A stretch of DNA of 64,000 nucleotides from Salinactinospora qingdaonensis (GCF_039539445.1 NZ_BAABDD010000013.1:62001-126000), one strand, 5' to 3'; positions 35,168 to 43,834 are shown, counted from the first letter of the stretch. Made by a program: numbers and translations. Notes: generated from the sequence alone by a model not told the origin.

Positions 35168-35181
35168 GTCGTATCCGAGTA

Positions 35182-35373
35182 CTAAACCTGGTCGTGGTGG
35201 ACTGCCGTGATGAATGCCCACCACTCTTGGGCATTGAAGCTCAGGTGTACAAGTTCCGGGTTCTGTGAGTCACGGACGTCGGTCTCCCCGGCCCTGCTTG
35301 CTACTTCGATGCAGTTGTTCGAGTTCGGGGCACTGTAGCTGGACTTACGCCAAACGGCATCGTGTAGGTCCAT
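35182..35373 (-). CDS. DUF397 protein
   Basis: A 63-aa actinobacterial DUF397 protein: VWRKSSYSAPNSNNCIEVA near the N-terminus, then VRDSQNPELVHLSF and EWWAFITAV at the end. DUF397 proteins pair with Scr1/WhiJ-type XRE regulators, and some behave like antitoxin partners in development. It starts 11 bases after the XRE stop, same operon. ATG at 35373. Confidence 0.95.
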   Translation of the reverse strand: MDLHDAVWRKSSYSAPNSNNCIEVASRAGETDVRDSQNPELVHLSFNAQEWWAFITAVHHDQV

Positions 35374-35384
35374 GGGAAGCCTCT

Positions 35385-36254
35385 TCAGTCTCCGCTCAAG
35401 TGAGGTGGCTCGGTCCCAGAGGCCAGTGCTTGGAGAAACGCCACCGAGCGCTCCGTCGAGCCTGCAGCCGCTTGAACCTTGTCGAATATCAGCGTATATC
35501 GACTGGTTTGATCGCTGCTCTCCAGGTAAAAACCGTCTTGTTCCGCTTCGATGTAGACCACCTGATCCAAACCTGAGAAGTCCAGGATGAGGAACTGCCC
35601 CGCCACTCCCGCATGGGCGCCTTCCTCGAAGCGCAGGATCTGGATGTCGATGTTCGGACGGCAACTCATCTCGATCAGATGCTGGAGTTGGCCCCGCATG
35701 ACTTCCGGGCTACCGACCTGGCGGCGAATCGCTCCTTCGTCGATGATCGCCCATAGCCGGGGAGGGCTCTGCTTTCGCGTCAGGATCTTCTGGCGAGCGA
35801 TCCGGGCATCGATCCGCCGCTGGATCTCCTCATCGGTGGCGCCTGCCGCACGATCGAGGATGGCGCGCATGTACTCCGGTGTTTGCAGCAGTCCAGGGAT
35901 GAGGGTTATCTCGAAGTCGCGGATCACCGTCGCTTCGGCCTCGAACTCGATGTAAGGACCAGGGAGGATGTCGGAGTAGCGGTGCCACCAGCCGCGCTTT
36001 CCTGACTGCCGGGCCAACTCCGCGAGCGCATCAGTCTCCGCGTCGGCCACCTTGTAGAGCCGACATAGCGCGATGATGTCGGCAGCCCGAATCTTCTGAT
36101 TCCTCCCATACTCAATCCGGTGGATTTTCGACCGGTTCCACCCCATTGCTTTCGCCGCGTCCTCTTGGGATAGGTCTGCCGCTTGGCGGAGCTTCCTCAT
36201 CTTCAGCATGAGATGCCGGCGACGCACCGGAGGCCCCTCACCTTCTGTGGACAC
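35385..36254 (-). CDS. XRE-family regulator with DUF5753 (Scr1/WhiJ-like)
   Basis: A 289-aa regulator. The helix-turn-helix lies at about residues 16-75 (LRQAADLSQEDAAKAMGWNR, SKIHRIEYG) and a DUF5753 domain follows (about 100-280: LIPGLLQTPEYMRAIL, then FLILDFSGLDQVVYIE). The GTG at 36254 has GGAGGAGAAG upstream; ATGs at 36269 and 36290 are less favoured. It is paired with the downstream DUF397 gene. Such pairs are numerous in sporulating actinomycetes and affect development or antibiotic production. Confidence 0.93.
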   Translation of the reverse strand: MSTEGEGPPVRRRHLMLKMRKLRQAADLSQEDAAKAMGWNRSKIHRIEYGRNQKIRAADIIALCRLYKVADAETDALAELARQSGKRGWWHRYSDILPGPYIEFEAEATVIRDFEITLIPGLLQTPEYMRAILDRAAGATDEEIQRRIDARIARQKILTRKQSPPRLWAIIDEGAIRRQVGSPEVMRGQLQHLIEMSCRPNIDIQILRFEEGAHAGVAGQFLILDFSGLDQVVYIEAEQDGFYLESSDQTSRYTLIFDKVQAAAGSTERSVAFLQALASGTEPPHLSGD

Positions 36255-36432
36255 AGTCTTCTCCTCCATCTGGGGCCGGGACGTGATCATAGCTGTTGCG
36301 AACTGTTCATATCAGGACATTAAACCCGATTAAAAATCGCACCGTTGCATTTTTGCGCTGCTGCGGTAATCATGGAGGCATCCTGAGTACCCGAGCCGGA
36401 CTTAGCATCCGGCCTGACCCGAGAGGGGTCCC

Positions 36433-36747
36433 ATGGTTGTGTTGTGTTTTACCTCGTTGCTCTATGCGTTTGCGTGGATACATGGTGCCGCTTCTGGTGG
36501 CTCCGGTGATGGGCGGTGTGCGTCGGGGCGTCGGGCGCGGGTGTGCCCTTACGTGATGGGGGCGGGCCGCATCCCCGACTATGCGCGGTTCGCTGAGCTG
36601 GCCGAGAACCACACCGATTGCTGGCAGGTCGGCTACGACTACGACTCCACGCTGCCCTACCGGGCGTGTGACCACCGTGGCCTCGCCGCTGTGGAGTCCG
36701 AGCCCCACACAGGCGGTCGTACCGACACCGAGGAGGATCGGTCATGA
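36433..36747 (+). CDS. Hypothetical protein
   Basis: A 104-aa protein not assigned to a family. It has a hydrophobic N-terminus (MVVLCFTSLLYAFAWIHG) and a conserved-looking segment RFAELAENHTDCWQVGYDYD. GAGAGGGG lies just before the ATG at 36433. It overlaps the next gene by ATGA. It is divergent from the XRE gene, the usual location for small hypothetical genes in XRE/DUF397 loci. A shorter form starting at the later MGAGRIPDYA is possible. Confidence 0.65.
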   Translation: MVVLCFTSLLYAFAWIHGAASGGSGDGRCASGRRARVCPYVMGAGRIPDYARFAELAENHTDCWQVGYDYDSTLPYRACDHRGLAAVESEPHTGGRTDTEEDRS

Positions 36748-37202
36748 TCCAGCAACAGACTGAAGCCCATCGGGCTAACCAGCCCCAGCCCCAGCCCCGG
36801 TCTCGGTCGTGCCGGGCGTGTGGGCACCCGCCGTGCCGGGCGGCGCGGGCGCGCCGGGCGCCGCGCAGGTGGGGCCGCTCGCTGGAGTTCGCCACCGAAC
36901 ACGCCCACGCGGCGTCGCTCCAGCGCCGGTTTCCCGGCGCGATCGTGTGGTGGGGCGAGGCGGGCCAGACCTACCGGGCGTTGCTGCCCGACCATGGCCT
37001 GATCGAGTCGGCCGAGGCCGACAACCTGTCCACGCTGCTGCGATGCCGCATGGCCCGCCCCCAGCCCCGTGGCCAGACTCGTGGCCGAACCCGGGTGACG
37101 CCGCGCTCCCAGTCCCCGAACTGGTGTCTGACCGGAACCCAAACCCCGCGCCCGCACCACACCTATGGCGCCACCTCCGGCACCTGGCAGCCCACCCCCT
37201 AA
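36744..37202 (+). CDS. Hypothetical protein
   Basis: A 152-aa, Arg/Pro/Gln-rich protein with a cysteine motif CRACGHPPC near residue 23 and a central segment RRFPGAIVWWGEAGQTYRAL that resembles a domain seen in hypothetical proteins beside XRE/DUF397 loci. The tail from about residue 105 is basic and low-complexity. Translation is coupled to the upstream gene by ATGA. Function unknown. Confidence 0.65.
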   Translation: MIQQQTEAHRANQPQPQPRSRSCRACGHPPCRAARARRAPRRWGRSLEFATEHAHAASLQRRFPGAIVWWGEAGQTYRALLPDHGLIESAEADNLSTLLRCRMARPQPRGQTRGRTRVTPRSQSPNWCLTGTQTPRPHHTYGATSGTWQPTP

Positions 37203-38244
37203 TCACCCCGCTATGACTCACCACCAAGGAAACGCCGTGCGCGGAGGCCCGCCCCCCTCGCGCCCGCGCGCGGCGATTTCGTGGCTCCCGTGGGAGGTTG
37301 GCACTACTGAGGGAAAGCGTGGGGGCGGTCGACTAGTCCTGGTCGGTCAGAAGGACGCGCTCCAAGCGCGGCCACAGCCGTGCAGACAGTCCAGGCCGAC
37401 CAAATCGTCCCGCTGCTCGACGGTGAGGGCGGCGTGAAGTGTCACCGGTTTTCCCGTGGAAAAAATGTGCCTCGTCCCAACCCGAAAACCCGTTCCGGGA
37501 TTTTCAGACCCTGTTTTGCTCACCATCGCATTACCATTGGCCTGGCCGCTATAACAACCTCTGTCGCGGTCTCTGCTACCACTGATTGAGAGAGGAAGGT
37601 GCACACTTCAGAGGTCGACATATCACGCATTCTGCTAACGGCATTGCTAACCCACAAGCTCTAAGTCGAAATTTCTGAATACAGAGGTTCGACAGCTGTA
37701 GGGGCGCCTTCGGCGGGCCGCTGAATCCTGGCAGGTGACATCGATGAAGAACCGCCCCGCTGAATGCGACTGGGGCCTCGCGACGATCACCAATACCTCC
37801 CGAATCGGTCAGTACATCGTTTCCTGTTGGAAGGCTATGTGGTTCGTGGTTTCCGTACATGTCTAGGCCGAACTCTCAGATGAAGCCTTCTCCTGCGACT
37901 CGTGGCGTACCACTTGCGCGGCCAGAATGCCCTTGACTCTACCGCCGCGGGGTCCGTGTCGCGCCCCCAACTCATACGCACGTGAACCCCAGCGGAGGGC
38001 AAGTTGGACCTTTTCCCGCACCCCCGCGACGTGTGCTCCTGGACCCTGTGTCCCATACGAGCCCGTGTCGCGGACCGGCGTTCGACCAGCCCACGTTGGC
38101 TTTATCCACCGCATGCAGAGACGCGGGTGCATTTATCGACTGCTCAACCTCCGACTTCCTAGATGGCCTGTTCGGCGGCCGAGAAGGATTACCGGGTACC
38201 TACTGCGCGCCTGAGACCTCCTGTGCGAAAGGGATCGATACACC
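37203..38244. other. One-kilobase region without a convincing gene
   Basis: No open frame here shows a family pattern or typical start. Base composition is mixed and partly AT-rich (37430-37600, 37640-37700). It may hold decayed DNA and the promoter of the operon starting at 38245. Confidence 0.5.
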
Positions 38245-39528
38245 TTGCTCCAGGACACCGTCACCGTTCACGGTGGTTACGCTCTGACCAGCCCTGCGAC
38301 CGTCACTCCGACCCCGAGCAAGAACGCCGGACTGCCGCTGCTGGCCGCCGCGCCTTGCGTCGGCGTACCGGTGTTGGTGCATTCCGTGCCCAGCTCCACC
38401 GATATCCGCACTCTTGTGGAACTCATGCAAACAGCGGGCCTTTCGGTCGCGATAGAAGGGCGTTCCCTTGTCAGTTCGCCCGAGCATGCCCGTGGCATGG
38501 TCGGTGATCTGTCCTCGGCCGTACGCATTCGTGCCTCCTACTACTTGGTGCCGGCTCTCCTGGGCGCCTACGGTCGGGCTGATCTTCCCTGGCCGGGCGG
38601 TTGCGATATCGGCCAGCGCGCTATGGATTTGCATTTCTGGGTGTATGCGGCATTCGGCGACTCCAGCACCACCGGTATCGGCGGCTATACGGTAGAGGCG
38701 GGCTCCGCGGTTGGAACCGTCCGTATCGAGTTGCCGTTCCGTTCCCGCGGCGCGACGGTCGCCGCAGCCCTGCGCGCGGTGGTCGCTCGCCGCAGGCTGG
38801 TACTGGTCTGGCCCAATCGCTCACCAGAAGTGGAAACACTTGTCAACGCTCTGAACCTGGCCGGTTATCCGGCCGTGTTTGACGACGACACCCTGTACCT
38901 TGAGGGCGATGCGGCGCCTACCGCAGCGCAGTGGCGGGTACCCGGCGACAAGATCGAAATCGGCACTCTGCTGTGCGCGGCAGCCGCCACTGGTGGTCGC
39001 GTCCGTATCGGCGCCGTGGAGCCCGCGCACCTCGGCTCGTTCGTGCCGGCCCTGCACACGCTGGGATTCGACGCAGTCACCGGTATCGGCACTGTCGAAC
39101 TCGACGCCTCCCGTACGGGCCTCTCCGCTGACCTGGTGGCCGTCGCCGATCTGGAACCCGGCGGATTGGATGCCGACTTCGAGCCGCTATTAATGGTGCT
39201 CGCCCTGGGCAGAGCAGGGCACCACCTCTTCGGCGACGCCATCAATCCGGGCCGCCATGGTCATCTGCTTCCCCAACTGGCTCGCTTCGGCGCCCACATC
39301 ACAACCGAGTCCGCGGTGCGGTGCCGTCTGCGCGGCCCGCAGGCTTTGCGACCGGCCCAAGCCCGCGCCACTGACATCCGTACCGGTGTCGCGGTTCTCC
39401 TGGCCGCTCTAGTCGCCCCCGGTGAATCCCGCATCGAGGGTCTGGCCCAGGTTGCACGCGGCCACGAGGACCTACTGGGCGTCCTGTCGAGCTTGGGCGC
39501 TTACATACAGCATGAGGTGCCAGCGTGA
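38245..39528 (+). CDS. MurA-like enolpyruvyl transferase homologue
   Basis: A 427-aa protein of the EPSP-synthase/MurA fold. It keeps the MurA substrate-binding motif PSKNAGLPLLAA (residues 23-34) and the catalytic cysteine loop PWPGGCDIGQR (Cys120), as well as an acidic residue in GGLDADFEP and a C-terminal RGHEDL segment. A housekeeping MurA makes UDP-GlcNAc-enolpyruvate for peptidoglycan. This copy is divergent and sits in a non-cell-wall operon with a nucleotidase-like and a dCTP-deaminase-like gene, so a nucleotide acceptor is possible, as with the UMP enolpyruvyl transferases of nikkomycin and polyoxin pathways (NikO/PolA). TTG start at 38245 with AAGGGA ten bases upstream. A TTA codon lies at 39190. 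GTGA overlap with the next gene. Confidence 0.85.
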   Translation: MLQDTVTVHGGYALTSPATVTPTPSKNAGLPLLAAAPCVGVPVLVHSVPSSTDIRTLVELMQTAGLSVAIEGRSLVSSPEHARGMVGDLSSAVRIRASYYLVPALLGAYGRADLPWPGGCDIGQRAMDLHFWVYAAFGDSSTTGIGGYTVEAGSAVGTVRIELPFRSRGATVAAALRAVVARRRLVLVWPNRSPEVETLVNALNLAGYPAVFDDDTLYLEGDAAPTAAQWRVPGDKIEIGTLLCAAAATGGRVRIGAVEPAHLGSFVPALHTLGFDAVTGIGTVELDASRTGLSADLVAVADLEPGGLDADFEPLLMVLALGRAGHHLFGDAINPGRHGHLLPQLARFGAHITTESAVRCRLRGPQALRPAQARATDIRTGVAVLLAALVAPGESRIEGLAQVARGHEDLLGVLSSLGAYIQHEVPA

Positions 39529-40730
39529 GCCCGCCCGCACCACCCATGCTGAGCGGGATCGTCGCCACCACCGACGTCCACTCTCACCTGGAACGTGCCG
39601 CTGGCCTACTGAGTCTGCTGGAGTCCGAACGCGGCCGCAGCCTGCGCGTGGACTGCGGCGACTTCTTCGAGGGCACCGGCTATTACCGCATGGGCGGCGG
39701 TGGGCTGGAGCGGCGTCTCCTCGCCAACTTCTACGACGCCGTGGTCGTGGGCAACCATGGCTACGCCCACCATTACCGCGACCCCGCCGTGGCGGCGGTG
39801 ACAGTATGCGCCAACGTTGTCGACACTGCCGGGCAGCCGGTCTGGCAACCAGTGCGGACAGCCATGATTTCGGGGCGTAACGTCGCCATTACCGGCATTA
39901 TCTCGCCCCAGGCTCTAGCCTGCGTCCCTTCCCATGAGCGTTACGGCCACAGCGCCATAGCCCCCGCCTCGGCGCTGCGATCCCTGATGGGCACCTGCGA
40001 CGCGCAGGCATGGGTTGTCCTGTCTCATAGTGGCTTCGAATTCGACCTCGCCCTCGCCCGCGCTTTGCCCGGCTTGGATGTCGTATTCGCAGGGCACTGC
40101 CATAGCCCGCATAGCGGGCCCCGCAGAGCCGGAACCGCGGTGGTGGTCAAAGGCGCCGAACTCGCCGAGGGCTATGCCCACGCCGTCCCCCGCGGTGCAA
40201 CCTGGCGGGCTACCACCCACGCCATGCCGGCGGCCGACTCGGTGGCGCCCACGCCCTCGGCACGTGCAGTGCTATCCGAGACGGAGGCGATGCGCTCCAG
40301 GGCCTCCATTCTGGGGGCGCTGGACGATCCCTATCAGGACACGATCGTCGACCCACCCGCGCTCGCGGCGGCTGTCGCAAGCGCTACCCACCACGCAACC
40401 GGCCAGCCGGTGTTGCTCAACGCCACCGCCTTGCGCCCAGTACGGCTGGGCACGGAGCTGACCGACTGGAACCTGCTAGAGATCGACCCCTTCGCCAACA
40501 TTTTCGTCAAGGCCGAACTCGAATCGCCTCTGACCCGTTACGACTGGCGTGCTTTGACCGCAGCGGTGGGGCCGGTAGCCCACCACCCTGGCAAGCCGAG
40601 CGGACAAAACATAGTAACTACCGCCTATCTCGCGCAGACACACCTGGGCGCCCGCAGGCTGGCGCCGACCGGGCTAGAACTGGGCGAACTGCTCACCGAT
40701 GTGCTCACCACCCGGAGAGGCCGCTGGTGA
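39525..40730 (+). CDS. Metallophosphoesterase/5'-nucleotidase-like protein
   Basis: A 401-aa calcineurin-like phosphoesterase. Metal-binding motifs are in order: DVHSHL (residues 17-22), DCGDFFEG, VVGNHGY (families usually have GNHE/D), VLSHSGF and AGHCHS. A C-terminal domain (about 270-400) resembles the substrate-binding half of UshA-type nucleotidases, with the NATALRPV and NLLEIDPFANIF segments. No signal peptide, so cytosolic, unlike UshA. The GTG start overlaps the upstream stop (GTGA), and the next gene is coupled the same way. A phosphatase removing a 5'-phosphate from a modified nucleotide would fit the operon. Confidence 0.85.
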   Translation: MSPPAPPMLSGIVATTDVHSHLERAAGLLSLLESERGRSLRVDCGDFFEGTGYYRMGGGGLERRLLANFYDAVVVGNHGYAHHYRDPAVAAVTVCANVVDTAGQPVWQPVRTAMISGRNVAITGIISPQALACVPSHERYGHSAIAPASALRSLMGTCDAQAWVVLSHSGFEFDLALARALPGLDVVFAGHCHSPHSGPRRAGTAVVVKGAELAEGYAHAVPRGATWRATTHAMPAADSVAPTPSARAVLSETEAMRSRASILGALDDPYQDTIVDPPALAAAVASATHHATGQPVLLNATALRPVRLGTELTDWNLLEIDPFANIFVKAELESPLTRYDWRALTAAVGPVAHHPGKPSGQNIVTTAYLAQTHLGARRLAPTGLELGELLTDVLTTRRGRW

Positions 40731-41251
40731 TCTTGACCGGAGCCGAGATCAATGAAGCCCGCGCCGACGGACGTATCCGCATCGACCCCTATAGCCCCCG
40801 CCAGGTAAACCCCAACAGCTACAACGTTCGGCTGGGGGCGGCGCTCCACGTCTACACCGAACCAGTCCTCGACGCTCGCAGCCCTAATCCCACACGCGAG
40901 ATGGCCATTCCCGCTGGTGGGCTTGTGTTACAGCCCGGAGAGCTTTATCTGGGCCACACCATCGAGGCAGTCGGCTCGGACCACTATGTGCCCCTACTGG
41001 AAGGGCGCTCTAGTGTGGGCCGCCTGGGGCTGTGGGTGCAGATCACCGCCCCCGTAGGAGACATCGGCTTTTTCGGGCAGTGGACACTGCAACTCACCCC
41101 GGTGCAACCGCTGCGTGTCTATGCCGGCATGCAGATTGGCCAAATCATGTTCGAGGTCTCCCGTGGTCACATCGACCTGTACACCGGGAAGTACCAGGGG
41201 GCTCAAGGCCCTCGGGCCTCAGAACTATGGCGTGGGGCGGTGGCCCCGTGA
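40727..41251 (+). CDS. dCTP-deaminase-like protein with altered active site
   Basis: A 174-aa protein of the dCTP deaminase/dUTPase fold. It has an N-terminal RIDPYSPRQVNPNSYNVRLG, the nucleotide-binding loop EGRSSVGRLGLWVQ and GMQIGQIMFE. In active deaminases the loop DxGFxGxxTLE(L/F/I) carries the catalytic Glu; here it is DIGFFGQWTLQL, with Gln122 in that place. From memory of E. coli and Methanocaldococcus enzymes, Glu-to-Gln here abolishes deamination, so this may be a dUTPase-like, binding-only or otherwise altered protein. A TTA codon lies at 40928. It overlaps both neighbours by GTGA. A second, truncated relative follows. Confidence 0.87.
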   Translation: MILTGAEINEARADGRIRIDPYSPRQVNPNSYNVRLGAALHVYTEPVLDARSPNPTREMAIPAGGLVLQPGELYLGHTIEAVGSDHYVPLLEGRSSVGRLGLWVQITAPVGDIGFFGQWTLQLTPVQPLRVYAGMQIGQIMFEVSRGHIDLYTGKYQGAQGPRASELWRGAVAP

Positions 41252-41345
41252 TTCTCACTCGGGCCGCAATCGGCGCAGCCGTGGCCGCAGGCGAAATACT
41301 CATCGACCCCTTCGACCCCGAGCGTCTCTCCCCTTGTTTCTTTAC
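41248..41345 (+). pseudogene. 5' remnant of a second dCTP-deaminase-like gene
   Basis: From GTG 41248 (again GTGA-coupled) the frame reads MILTRAAIGAAVAAGEILID, then PFDPERLSP, clearly paralogous to the start of the preceding gene (MILTGAEINEARADGRIRID, PYSPRQVNP). Similarity stops at a TTTAC at 41341-41345, where the TnpB element begins. The rest of the gene is absent from the window. Confidence 0.78.
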
Positions 41346-42186
41346 TGTAAAACCGGGGTGTGCGGATGGCGTACATGTACTGGGTCTCCCCGGATTCCGA
41401 GCAGGCGGCCCAGGTGGGCCGCACGTTCGGGTGTGTGCGGCTGGTGTGGAATAAGACCCTGGTCGAGCGCTGCGAGGCCTACCACCAGGGCGGCGAACAG
41501 ACCTCCTATGCCCAGACCGATGCGGCGTTGACCCGGTGGAAGAAGACCACCGAGTGGGGGCGTCCGAGATATCGGCGGTGCCGCTGCAGCAGACCCTTAG
41601 GCACCAGCACACGGCTTTCCAGCACTTCTTCGCCGGACATGCCCGCTACCCTCGCTTCAAGAGCAGGAACGGGCGTCAGGCCGCCCACGACACCCGTCGT
41701 GCGTTCCGTATCCGCGGCGGTGAACTGTTTCTGGCCAAACAGAAGGCACCCCCGCGCCTGGCGTGGTCGTGGCCCGAGGTCGACCTGGCGAACCTGAACC
41801 CGCCCACGGTGGTCGTCGCCTGCGAACCCGACGGCCGCTTCTACGTGACCTTCGCCGTCGACACCGAGGTCCCCGCCTCTGTGCCAGCGACGGGCACCAC
41901 GGTCGGCATCGACCTGGGCGTGAAGAATCTCGCGACGCTGTCCACGGGGGAGACGATCGCCCACCCGCGCCATGTGGAGCGCAAAGCCCGGCACCTCAAG
42001 CGGTACCAGCGGATGGTGGCGCGCAGGCAGCCCGGGTCGAACAACCGCCGCACGGCGAAGAAGAAGGTCGCTGCCGTCCACCGCAAAATCCGCCACGCCC
42101 GGACCGACTTCCTGCATAAGACCACGACGCGGCTGGTGCGCGCGCACGACACCATCGCGATCGAGGACCTCAACGTGGGAGCATGA
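41346..42186 (+). mobile_element. tnpB: Broken IS200/IS605-type TnpB element
   Basis: The sequence from ATG 41366 reads as an actinobacterial TnpB N-terminus (MYWVSPDSEQAAQVGRTFGC, then LVWNKTLVERCEAYHQGG) up to RWKKTTEW. It then shifts frame in a G-run (41555-41560) and continues as SEISAVPLQQTLRHQHTAFQ and RYPRFKSRNGRQA. The first RuvC Asp (VGIDLGVKNLATLSTGE) and the Glu motif (IAIEDLNVGA) are present. The protein ends right after that: the zinc finger and last catalytic Asp are missing, so it cannot be an active nuclease. No TnpA is present. The left end abuts TTTAC, a target type used by this family. Confidence 0.85.
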
Positions 42187-42302
42187 CCGCCTCGGCGCGC
42201 GGCACCGCCGAAAAGCCGGGGCGCAACGTCGTGCAGAAGCGCGGCCCGACCGGGTGGGTCGGTTCGACGCCGGCTGTCCGCATTCGGCGGGTAGCGCCCG
42301 GT

Positions 42303-42356
42303 CAACGGCTCCTCTCGCGATCCCGCGGGTTGACGGGGAGGAGAGAGGAGCCGTTG
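42303..42356. terminator. Long hairpin
   Basis: 14-bp perfect arms CAACGGCTCCTCTC (42303-42316) and GAGAGGAGCCGTTG (42343-42356) with a GC-rich loop. It may be a terminator between the TnpB remnant and the converging esterase gene, or the subterminal hairpin of the former element's right end. Confidence 0.6.
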
Positions 42357-42398
42357 GGTTCGTGGGCTTCGACCTCGCCTGGAGGTGCGTTGCGGAAG

Positions 42399-43352
42399 CT
42401 ACCGGGTGAAAGCGTTACGCAGCGCGGTGACGAACTCCCGGCGTAGCCGTTCCCCCAGTTCGATGCCCTCGAAGCCGAAGTAGCCGTGGAAAGCGCCGGG
42501 GTGGATGTGGAGTTCGGCGGGCACGCCGGCTCGGAGCAGCCGCTGGGCGTAGGTGATGTTCTCGTCAAGGAAGAGATCGAGGGAGCCGACACCGATGAAG
42601 GTGGGCGGGAGTCCGGCGAGGTCGTCGGCGCGCGCGGCGGCGGCGTAGGGGCTCACGCCGTCGCGGCCGGGCTCGTGGCCCAGCAGCGAGGCCCACCCGA
42701 AGGCGTTGTCCCGGTTGGTCCACACGAACTCCCCGACATAGGGGTTGAGGTCGGGGTTAGTGCAGGTGCGGTCGTCGATCATGGGGTAGATCAGCATCTG
42801 GGCGCGCATCGGCACCTTCGCGCGGTCGCGCGCGAGCAGGGCCAGAGCGGCGGCCAGCCCGCCGCCGGCGCTCTCGCCGCCGATGACGATACGGTCGGCG
42901 TCGATACCGAGATCGCCGGCCTTCTGGTGGGTCCACTCCAGGGCGGCGTAGCAGTCCTCAACCGGGCCGGGGTGGGGGGTCTCGGGGGCCAGCCGGTAGT
43001 CGACCGAGACTGTGACGCAGCCGAGTTCTTCCGCGAGGGCTTCCAGGAGCGGCTGGTTCTGGTCAGCCGAGCCCAGCACGTAGCCGCCGCCGTGAATCCA
43101 CACCAGCGCGGGCAGCGCCTCCTGTGACGCCTGAGTTGGGCGCGTCACCAGCACTCGTACCTCCGGAGCGCCCGCAGGTCCGGGGAGCTGGTGCTCGGCG
43201 GTGGTCACGTTGCCGCTTTCGTGGGGCGGGGCCAACTGTAGCTGTGCCATCTCCTCGCGCACCTGCGGCAGGGTCTGCGCCGACAGGTTCAAGACGGGAA
43301 ACGCGTCAAGCATGGCCGTGAGTTGCGGGTCCACGAGATGTCTGGTGTTCAA
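42399..43352 (-). CDS. Alpha/beta-hydrolase, hormone-sensitive-lipase family esterase
   Basis: A 317-aa family IV esterase with the oxyanion-hole motif HGGGYVLGS, nucleophile motif GESAGGGLAAAL, Asp in the IGVGSLDLFLDE region and His in HPGAFHGYFGFEG. No signal peptide. The start is placed at TTG 43352 (MNTRHLVDPQL) because GAAGG lies seven bases upstream; an ATG at 43409 would add 19 low-complexity residues. Acts on short-chain acyl esters; substrate unknown. Single gene on the minus strand. Confidence 0.9.
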   Translation of the reverse strand: MNTRHLVDPQLTAMLDAFPVLNLSAQTLPQVREEMAQLQLAPPHESGNVTTAEHQLPGPAGAPEVRVLVTRPTQASQEALPALVWIHGGGYVLGSADQNQPLLEALAEELGCVTVSVDYRLAPETPHPGPVEDCYAALEWTHQKAGDLGIDADRIVIGGESAGGGLAAALALLARDRAKVPMRAQMLIYPMIDDRTCTNPDLNPYVGEFVWTNRDNAFGWASLLGHEPGRDGVSPYAAAARADDLAGLPPTFIGVGSLDLFLDENITYAQRLLRAGVPAELHIHPGAFHGYFGFEGIELGERLRREFVTALRNAFTR

Positions 43353-43834
43353 GGGCGTGCCTTCTGAAGGGGGTGCATGCCGCCCGTGGGGAGGGGCGGC
43401 TGGTGACACAGGCAGACATGAGGACGAGGGGCCCGCCGCGGTCGCCCGGGGCGTGCGGTGAATCGCGGGCGTTCCCTGGTCGATCCGGGCGTGTCGGGGC
43501 CGTGCCTGGGCAGCCTCCTCGTCCCGGTTCGCGCCGCATGCGCCCGTTGACGCGGGGAGACGGCGCCTCTGTTGTCGAGTGGGTCGTTCGCAGTGGTGTC
43601 GCGTGGCTCACTCCGGCCACAGCGCCCACCGTACTCTCAACCGAGCCGCCCGCCGCCGCGCGGGGCACGCGCTTGGTGGCGCGTTGGGTGCATCCCGTCC
43701 ACAGCCGGTGGAAATTCGCCGGTGGCAAGGTCGTCTCTCCTGGCCGTACTCCTGGAGACGTGCGTAATCCCTCGATCACCGCGAGGCGCCGCGTCGGCAG
43801 GCGCGGAAGGCGAAGAAGCGCCGGCGTGGTCTTG
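43353..43834. other. Intergenic region
   Basis: About 480 bases between the esterase start and the end of the SARP gene (both minus strand). Frames are open because of the high GC content, but I see no supported gene and no clear terminator. Confidence 0.45.

Larger units (their letters stand above)
34773..35181. other. Convergent intergenic region with two hairpins
   Basis: About 400 bases between the Lrp gene and the converging DUF397 gene. The first 250 bases hold no gene. Two hairpins (35043-35079, 35132-35167) built on the same GGGCCTTC theme follow. Confidence 0.55.

Noticed and set aside
37380..37589. Plus-strand frame of 69 codons in the 1-kb gap
   Set aside because: No ribosome site or family, and it lies in an AT-richer region where short frames occur by chance.
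41972..42409. Plus-strand frame running through the TnpB end
   Set aside because: Out of frame with TnpB and without motifs; its end resembles nothing known.
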